Assembly (NCBI GenBank): GCA_002495055.1
Contig: DADR01000025.1
Span: 1 to 16,991 of the forward strand
Length of the DNA: 16,991 nucleotides
Direction of reading: 5' to 3'
From: Methanoregula sp. UBA247
GTDB lineage: Archaea > Halobacteriota > Methanomicrobia > Methanomicrobiales > Methanospirillaceae
Shown here one piece after another: positions 12,505-16,991 of this stretch (position 1 is the stretch's first letter; each line of letters starts with the position of its first letter). Both the position numbers and the translations under genes were made by a program. A model generated the notes under the pieces. That model was not told the origin of the DNA. It made no database searches and was given only the letters and a program-made list of their open reading frames with translations.

Positions 12505-15500
12505 CCCCTTCCCCGCCTTCTTCATAAACCACGCCGGAATCTCCGCATCCAACCGCCACACAATACTCATCGGCTTGCTCCCCTCATGACTCACATACCG
12601 AGCAGTCCCTAAGCACACAAACGGCTGCGAAACATTCCCGATTTTGTTGAACTCCCGGACAAACAGCAGTACTTTAGAAGAACCACTGATGTACCGCTGC
12701 CCGGTAGGGGACGATGCCGATGTCGTACTCTGGGACTGCCAGTGAAAAAGCCGCTCGCTGATCGCGTAATCGTTGTACATGGTGGACGGCGAGAAATGCT
12801 TCTCGGATTTATTGAGGGTGATGAAAAACACATCCAGGTTCTTCTCCCGGAGATACAGGACTCCCTCGCGTTTGCCGGCAACGCTGATCCGGGACGGCGT
12901 CCAATGCCCGATCCCCGCAAAGATCTGGTCGCGGGAATAGGTGCAGTGAAGAGATAATCCCGTGGGGAACCCGAGGTTTAGCGGAGCTTCAAGAACTTCC
13001 GTTGTATCTTCCAGGTACGCAAGGAGACTGTCGATCTCCTGGACCATCCAATCTTTCGAAAGGAAGGGTTGCATACTGGTGAGGAGATCCGTGGTCTCCG
13101 GGAGGGGGGCGGCGTGGAATGAATAATAGAGGATAGCGAGACAGGAGTCGCGTTTGGGATCTGCGATTCCGGTACCATCGAAATTTTTTGTTGCGAGGAA
13201 CTGGCGGATGAACCGGATCATCGAAACGGCATTGAGCGGGAGTAAACGTTTTGCCGCCGTTGTGAGGAGTTCCTCCTCTTCGGGTGTTGGATCTGGGCAG
13301 AGGTTGGCTTCTGCACACAAGCGCCGGAAACTCGACTTCCCGTAGATCTCCCTTGGCGAAAGATCAAAGTACGTGAGGAAATTCCCGACAGCAAGAGTCT
13401 TCCCGGACTCCGCTTCAAACCGCCCAGCCTTCTGCACCAGCCCCTTCCTCCGCCCAAGCGCCTGCTCGATATGCGCAAGCACAGTCTCCCGGGCAACCTT
13501 CTCCAGCGTGATGAAACACCCCCGGGGAAGGGAGAAGGTATTCTCCCGGATCTGCTGTGTGAGCGGTACGTGGGCATCCGCAAGCAGGGCATGGTACTTT
13601 GCATCGAAATGATAATTCGCGTTCTGCCGCCCGACAAAATCCAGCACGGTGAGACACTCCTTGCCGGGACAAAGCCGGAGCCCTCTTCCTAGTTGCTGGA
13701 GAAAGACGGTCATGCTCTCGGTGGGACGCAGGAACAGGATCGTGTTCACTTCGGGGATATCCACGCCTTCGTTGTACAGGTCAACAACGAAAATAAAACG
13801 GATCTCTTTGGATCGTAATCGTTTCAGGACGGATCGCCGGTCATCATCGCCGGTTTCTGAACTCAGGGAAACCGAGGGAATACCGATCCGGGTGAAGATG
13901 TCGGCCATGTAATTTGCATGCTCGATGCTCACGCAGAACCCGAGACCGGTTATTTCGTCAATCTCCGTAACATATTTCCTGAGCGAATCGGCTATCAGGC
14001 CGGCCCGGGTATCATTCCCCGTATAGCGTTTCGACAGGACGCCCTGGTTGTATCTTCCGCGTGACCACTCTACATCATGAAGGTCAACCGAATCTGCGAC
14101 ACCAAAATAATGGAAGGGTGCAAGGAGATTTCTCCCAATGGCTTCTGTAAGCCGGATCTCTGCGGCAATCCGGCCATCGAACCAGCTCAAGATGTCGAGA
14201 TTGTCCATCCGCTCCGGTGTTGCCGTCAGCCCAAACAGGATCTTTGGTTTGTAATACGACAGGAGATGCTGGTACGATGCTGCTGCCGCGTGATGGAATT
14301 CATCCACGATGATGAAATCGTAATAATCGGGAGGTGTCCGGTCGGAAAACCCGGAACTGTTGAACGTCTGGATTGACATGAAGACGTGATCTATCTGCGG
14401 GGGAATTTTACCGGCAATACTGATATCACCAAAGTTCTGGTCTCTGAGAATCCCCCGGAAGGTAGCGAGACTCTGGCGTAAGATCTCTTCGCGATGGGCG
14501 ACAAAGAGCAGCCGGGCCCGGGGATTTGTCTCGCGGAACCGGCGGAAATCGAATGCAGAGATGACGGTCTTTCCGGTTCCGGTCGCTGCCACGACTAAAT
14601 TCTTGTAACGGTTATGGATCGTCCGCTCCGCGAGCAACCGTTCAAGAATCTCTTTCTGAAAAGGAAAGGGGGTGATATCGAAGAAGTACGGCATGCCCGT
14701 ATCAGCGGATCCTCTTCGTTCCTTCCGGACTGCCTCCTCAAACGTTGCCCGATCTTTCTCCGTGTAGACCAGAAATTCCTGATCATTCCAGTAACTCCCG
14801 AACGATGCCTGGATCTTCCGGATCAGCGGCTTCGAATCCTTCTCCGTCAGTTTTACGTTCCACTCAAGGCCCGACGTGATCGCGGGGTTCGAGATATTCG
14901 ATGACCCGACATATGCTGTAGAAAACCCGGAGTCCCGTTCGAAATAATAGGCTTTTGCGTGCAGCCGGGTGTGCGCTGTGTCATAAGAAATTCGCACCTC
15001 CGAGCTCTGCAGGGACGAGAGAAAATCAATGGCCTTTACATCTGTCGCGCCGGTATAAGCGGTCGTGATGACCCGCAGCCGGCCGCCCCGCTCGCAGAAC
15101 TGCTTAAGTTCATTCATGAGGAGCCGGATCCCGCTCCATTTTATGAACGAGACGAGAATGTCAATCCGGTCGGCCGAAAGGATCTCTGCCTTGAGCTCCT
15201 GGATCAGGCTCGGTTCGAGAGCGGAGCCGGTGAACAGGCTGCTCTGCGAAAGGGGAGTGACGGGGCGTGATGCTGAACCTTTTTCGTCACCGATAGAAAG
15301 AAGAATTTCTCCATCTTCAGGGATCACGCACTGGCCGAGACATTCTTCTTTGGTGATTGTTGCGAGAAGCCGGATGATCTCGTTGCAGCACGCAATCTGT
15401 TCAGGGATCGTTGAGCCTTGCGAATCCTCCAAAAATTCCAGGGACTTTTTCAGGACCGGGCCGAGGTATTGAGAAAGAAGAACCGGTGAATCAAAATTTT

Positions 15501-15600
15501 TCAGGGCGTCCTTGCTGATCGTTATTCCCTGGTCCCGGAGTTTTTCTTCGAGATGGGTGTTGATCAGTTGTTCATAGAGACCATGAGGGAGAGATTTCAT
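12499..15600 (-). CDS. PLD-nuclease/SF2 helicase with DUF3427 domain
   Basis: A 1033-residue multidomain protein. After an N-terminal helical region, a PLD-like nuclease domain (about 130-275) shows H214-x-K216 in RLHAKAYYF and GSSNIS (232-237). A superfamily II helicase core follows: Walker A AATGTGKT (338-345), DEFH box (433-436), LTATPER (458-463), motif V DLYNEGVDIP (607-616) and motif VI QQLGRGLRL (635-643). The C-terminal ~170 residues match DUF3427 (YAISERLFHWQSQS, TGQRYI, LFVREF, GSKPMSIVWRL). Proteins of this build are linked to DNA defence; translocation-coupled cleavage is the plausible activity. GC-rich and complete. HNH and HIT genes, probable partners, are at 5916-7456, separated from it by the AT-rich operon. 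ATG 15600 has AAAAGG upstream. Confidence 0.9.
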   Translation of the reverse strand: MKSLPHGLYEQLINTHLEEKLRDQGITISKDALKNFDSPVLLSQYLGPVLKKSLEFLEDSQGSTIPEQIACCNEIIRLLATITKEECLGQCVIPEDGEILLSIGDEKGSASRPVTPLSQSSLFTGSALEPSLIQELKAEILSADRIDILVSFIKWSGIRLLMNELKQFCERGGRLRVITTAYTGATDVKAIDFLSSLQSSEVRISYDTAHTRLHAKAYYFERDSGFSTAYVGSSNISNPAITSGLEWNVKLTEKDSKPLIRKIQASFGSYWNDQEFLVYTEKDRATFEEAVRKERRGSADTGMPYFFDITPFPFQKEILERLLAERTIHNRYKNLVVAATGTGKTVISAFDFRRFRETNPRARLLFVAHREEILRQSLATFRGILRDQNFGDISIAGKIPPQIDHVFMSIQTFNSSGFSDRTPPDYYDFIIVDEFHHAAAASYQHLLSYYKPKILFGLTATPERMDNLDILSWFDGRIAAEIRLTEAIGRNLLAPFHYFGVADSVDLHDVEWSRGRYNQGVLSKRYTGNDTRAGLIADSLRKYVTEIDEITGLGFCVSIEHANYMADIFTRIGIPSVSLSSETGDDDRRSVLKRLRSKEIRFIFVVDLYNEGVDIPEVNTILFLRPTESMTVFLQQLGRGLRLCPGKECLTVLDFVGRQNANYHFDAKYHALLADAHVPLTQQIRENTFSLPRGCFITLEKVARETVLAHIEQALGRRKGLVQKAGRFEAESGKTLAVGNFLTYFDLSPREIYGKSSFRRLCAEANLCPDPTPEEEELLTTAAKRLLPLNAVSMIRFIRQFLATKNFDGTGIADPKRDSCLAILYYSFHAAPLPETTDLLTSMQPFLSKDWMVQEIDSLLAYLEDTTEVLEAPLNLGFPTGLSLHCTYSRDQIFAGIGHWTPSRISVAGKREGVLYLREKNLDVFFITLNKSEKHFSPSTMYNDYAISERLFHWQSQSTTSASSPTGQRYISGSSKVLLFVREFNKIGNVSQPFVCLGTARYVSHEGSKPMSIVWRLDAEIPAWFMKKAGKGI

Positions 15601-15710
15601 CGGAACTGCCTTTTAGTGAGATTGTACTTGGAAGAGATTAAGATGCCAGGTTTGGGGTTTGACTTGAGAAATTCATTGTTCAAAAAAGCCGGTGGTTACT
15701 AACCTTTGGG

Positions 15711-15755
15711 CAAGCCCACGCGGCGAGGGGCGGAGCCCCGTTGAGCGTCAAAACC
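15711..15755 (-). repeat. Hairpin element copy 3
   Basis: On the minus strand TTTTGACGCTCAACGGGGC, TCC, GCCCC, TCGCC, GCGTGGGCTTG: nearly identical to copy 1 (in inverted orientation) and similar to copy 2 (same orientation). It lies 110 bases upstream of the DUF3427 helicase start, so copies 2 and 3 flank that gene as direct repeats. The remaining sequence of 15601-15863 holds no gene I can support. Confidence 0.75.
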
Positions 15756-15863
15756 CTGCCACCCGTATCCCCGTATCAGTATCATTGCGAATAACCATAC
15801 ACCCATTCACAAAAGACACACCCCGCACGGAGAGACAAAAAGGCTATTGAAGAGAGAGAACCC

Positions 15864-15980
15864 ATGGAACTACTGGCATGCACTATTCAGGTACTCCCCG
15901 GCCGGAAGAAAAGCGCAAAAGCAGGGCAAAAACTTCCCGCACCGCGGGTAGTTCTCTTAAGGAGTCCGTTCCGTGCGTGA
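15864..15980 (+). CDS. Possible 38-codon leader ORF before the RelB-like gene
   Basis: ATG 15864 is preceded by the purine-rich GAAGAGAGAGAA and opens a 38-codon frame (MELLACTIQVLPGRKKSAKA...) whose TGA overlaps the antitoxin ATG as TGATG. Such overlap would couple translation. The peptide has no recognisable family and a basic composition, so it may be chance. Confidence 0.25.
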   Translation: MELLACTIQVLPGRKKSAKAGQKLPAPRVVLLRSPFRA

Positions 15981-16213
15981 TGGAATCAGTCCCCGGTACT
16001 CCCGGGAACCAGAAGGCCGAGAAGATCCTGTCAGAAATTCTCGCCAGGCTCGAACGCATTGAAGAAAAAATTGACGAAGCCGTATACCCCCCACAATCAG
16101 CCATCAGGCCCGCGTATGTCAAAAAGATCAAAGAGGCCGGAGCAGGGCTTGCAAAGGGAAAAGGAAAAACCTATCCCTCGATGGAAGATTTCATCCGGCA
16201 TATCAAACAATGA
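15980..16213 (+). CDS. relB: RelB-like antitoxin
   Basis: A 77-residue protein from ATG 15980. A coiled-coil-like helix (EKILSEILARLERIEEKIDE, residues about 13-32) is followed by the conserved archaeal RelB-type core AIRPAYVKKIKEA and the ending KGKTYPSMEDFIRHIK, which in such pairs wraps the RelE toxin. Its stop overlaps the toxin start as ATGA. A longer in-frame start at 15878 would add 34 Arg/Ser/Lys-rich residues that do not resemble the family, so the shorter form is chosen; TAAGGAG lies 15 bases before this ATG, a little far, and GTG 15977 is an alternative. RelB proteins usually autoregulate their operon, but no operator is obvious. Confidence 0.75.
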   Translation: MESVPGTPGNQKAEKILSEILARLERIEEKIDEAVYPPQSAIRPAYVKKIKEAGAGLAKGKGKTYPSMEDFIRHIKQ

Positions 16214-16470
16214 ACTTCACGGTAGTGCCGGATCCGAAAGTCGAGGCCATATTCAGGAAAATGTGGCAAAAAGACTCCGTGAGATTTAGCCAGATCGAGA
16301 AGAAACTGCGGGAACTCGCGGAAAACCCGGAGATTGGCAAGCCGCTCAAAAAACCGCTTAAAGGATACTGGCGCCTGCACATCGGGCATTATATCCTGAT
16401 GTACAGGATTGACCGGAAAAACCAGAAAATACTTCTCGTGGACTATTCGCATCACGATGAGGCGTATTGA
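16210..16470 (+). CDS. relE: RelE/ParE-family toxin
   Basis: An 86-residue toxin of the RelE/ParE superfamily: N-terminal helices IFRKMWQKDSVRFSQIEKKL, then NPEIGKPLKKPLKGYWRLHI, GHYILMYRIDRKNQKILLVDYSHHDE. The basic Lys/Arg set and the strand pair (WRLHIGHYILMYRID) are those of RelE-type mRNA interferases, which cut mRNA on the ribosome; ParE-like gyrase inhibition cannot be excluded from sequence alone. The four-base ATGA overlap with the antitoxin gene shows one operon. Length and motifs indicate an intact protein. Confidence 0.85.
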   Translation: MNFTVVPDPKVEAIFRKMWQKDSVRFSQIEKKLRELAENPEIGKPLKKPLKGYWRLHIGHYILMYRIDRKNQKILLVDYSHHDEAY

Positions 16471-16648
16471 ACAGTTATCTTTTTTTGGACTTATCTAAGG
16501 GAGCCACGCAGATAGTGAGATAAAAATTCTTTCCTGATTCCATTGAATCCGCTATCGCTCCATTGCGTAACGGATAACACGGTTAAAAATAGTCAATTGA
16601 TTTCTGCCCCGCCACCCTTATCCCCCATCCCGGACAAAATCTCACTAA
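16471..16648. other. Intergenic spacer before UvrD-like gene
   Basis: No gene or clear repeat. A T-run (TCTTTTTTTGG, about 16479-16489) shortly after the RelE stop could end that transcript. No convincing TATA box or Shine-Dalgarno is seen before the following ATG. Confidence 0.4.
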
Positions 16649-16991
16649 ATGCCCCTCTCCCCCTCCCAGCACCGCGCCGTCACCACCTGCGGCATCCAGC
16701 TCGTCCTCGCCGGCCCCGGTTCCGGCAAAACGAGAGTCATCACCGAGAAAATCCTCCATTTGATAGAAAACGGCGTAAAACCGGAAAACATCTTAGCCCT
16801 CACCTTCTCCGACAAGGCCGCGGCGGAGATGCTCGAACGGCTGGAAAAGCGCACGAACACCGGCGAGCTCACGGTGAGCACGTTCCACGCGTTCGCGCTC
16901 TCGGTGCTGGAGGACAACGTGCTGGACTCGGGCATCAGCTTCTCGTCGGGGATCATCAGCCGGGCAAACCAGCTGGTGTGGGGGCTCAAAA
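16649..16991 (+). CDS. UvrD/Rep-like superfamily I helicase, N-terminal part (runs off window)
   Basis: From ATG 16649 an open frame reads to the window edge without a stop (114 codons). It begins MPLSPSQHRAVTTCG (Q motif), followed by Walker A LVLAGPGSGKTRVI, motif Ia ILALTFSDKAAAEML and motif Ib STFHAFALSVLE, the diagnostic start of a UvrD-type ATP-dependent 3'-5' DNA helicase. GC-rich, in the same orientation as the C-terminal helicase remnant at 4362-4976. Whether the full gene carries a nuclease domain cannot be told. The family call is secure; the rest lies outside the window. Confidence 0.9.
   Translation, partial: MPLSPSQHRAVTTCGIQLVLAGPGSGKTRVITEKILHLIENGVKPENILALTFSDKAAAEMLERLEKRTNTGELTVSTFHAFALSVLEDNVLDSGISFSSGIISRANQLVWGLK

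Noticed and set aside
12978..13672. Several long alternative frames inside the DUF3427 helicase gene, both strands
   Set aside because: They are mirror frames of a GC-rich gene with continuous helicase motifs; products are Arg/Pro-rich without domains.
12499..15600. Type I restriction HsdR subunit
   Set aside because: The helicase core is similar in type, but the N-terminal PLD site and the C-terminal DUF3427 features differ from HsdR, and no HsdM or HsdS genes are present.
15878..15979. Longer N-terminus for the RelB-like antitoxin (start at 15878)
   Set aside because: The extra 34 residues are low-complexity and unlike the family, while ATG 15980 gives a normal-sized antitoxin.
4362..16991. 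A single UvrD gene interrupted by insertion of the island
   Set aside because: The C-terminal part is on the left and the N-terminal part on the right in the same orientation, the wrong order for one interrupted gene; two copies are needed.
1..16991. CRISPR arrays, tRNA or rRNA genes, transposase or integrase genes
   Set aside because: No regularly spaced repeats, no tRNA-like cloverleaf next to a block boundary, and no recognisable transposase or integrase motifs were found by reading.

Overview
The window looks like an accessory (defence and toxin-antitoxin) region of a methanogenic archaeon, most probably of the order Methanomicrobiales (Methanoregula or a close relative). The basis is the dense set of archaeal-type VapBC, HEPN/MNT and RelBE modules, the DUF3427 helicase, TATA-box promoters close to start codons, and GC-rich coding interrupted by strongly AT-rich blocks. 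This is inference from gene content; no rRNA or tRNA is present.

Layout. (1) 1-4260 is a toxin-antitoxin cluster. A three-gene minus-strand unit (DUF2281-like antitoxin, 50-aa small protein, PIN toxin; 904-1699) is bracketed by two direct copies of a ~220-bp repeat (534-757 and 1830-2050). A plus-strand PIN toxin/antitoxin pair follows (2147-2801). Next come a decayed VapC with its 52-aa partner (2952-3508, in-frame TAG and ATG->CTG start) and a MNT nucleotidyltransferase with a frameshifted HEPN partner (3539-4260). (2) 4362-4976 is the C-terminal remnant of a UvrD-like helicase; a separate UvrD-like gene begins at 16649 and runs off the right edge. (3) 5072-5797 is an AT-rich single-HKD phospholipase D-like protein with two C-terminal zinc ribbons. 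(4) 5916-7456 is a GC-rich HNH nuclease overlapped by a HIT protein. (5) 7448-12322 is a compact, AT-rich, five-gene minus-strand operon: 249-aa protein with a zinc knuckle, ~63-aa zinc ribbon protein, radical SAM/SPASM enzyme, tandem DUF2284 Cys-rich protein, and a 570-aa protein with faint DEDD-exonuclease-like motifs. I recognise no named system with this composition; it is the best candidate for something undescribed. (6) 12499-15600 is a GC-rich PLD-helicase-DUF3427 protein. (7) 15980-16470 is a RelB/RelE pair.

Three copies of a ~45-bp hairpin element lie after the UvrD remnant, after the DUF3427 helicase stop codon, and upstream of that helicase, marking gene and block boundaries.

How they may work together (inference): HNH, HIT and the PLD-DUF3427 helicase look like one nucleic-acid-targeting module now split by the AT-rich operon, which fits between HIT and helicase with almost no spare DNA. 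The AT-rich operon has a Cys-rich, probably Fe-S/zinc-dependent radical-chemistry core plus a possible nuclease. That suggests either modification of a peptide or nucleic acid coupled to a nuclease, or a radical-SAM-matured effector. The many broken toxin-antitoxin genes indicate a turnover hot spot.
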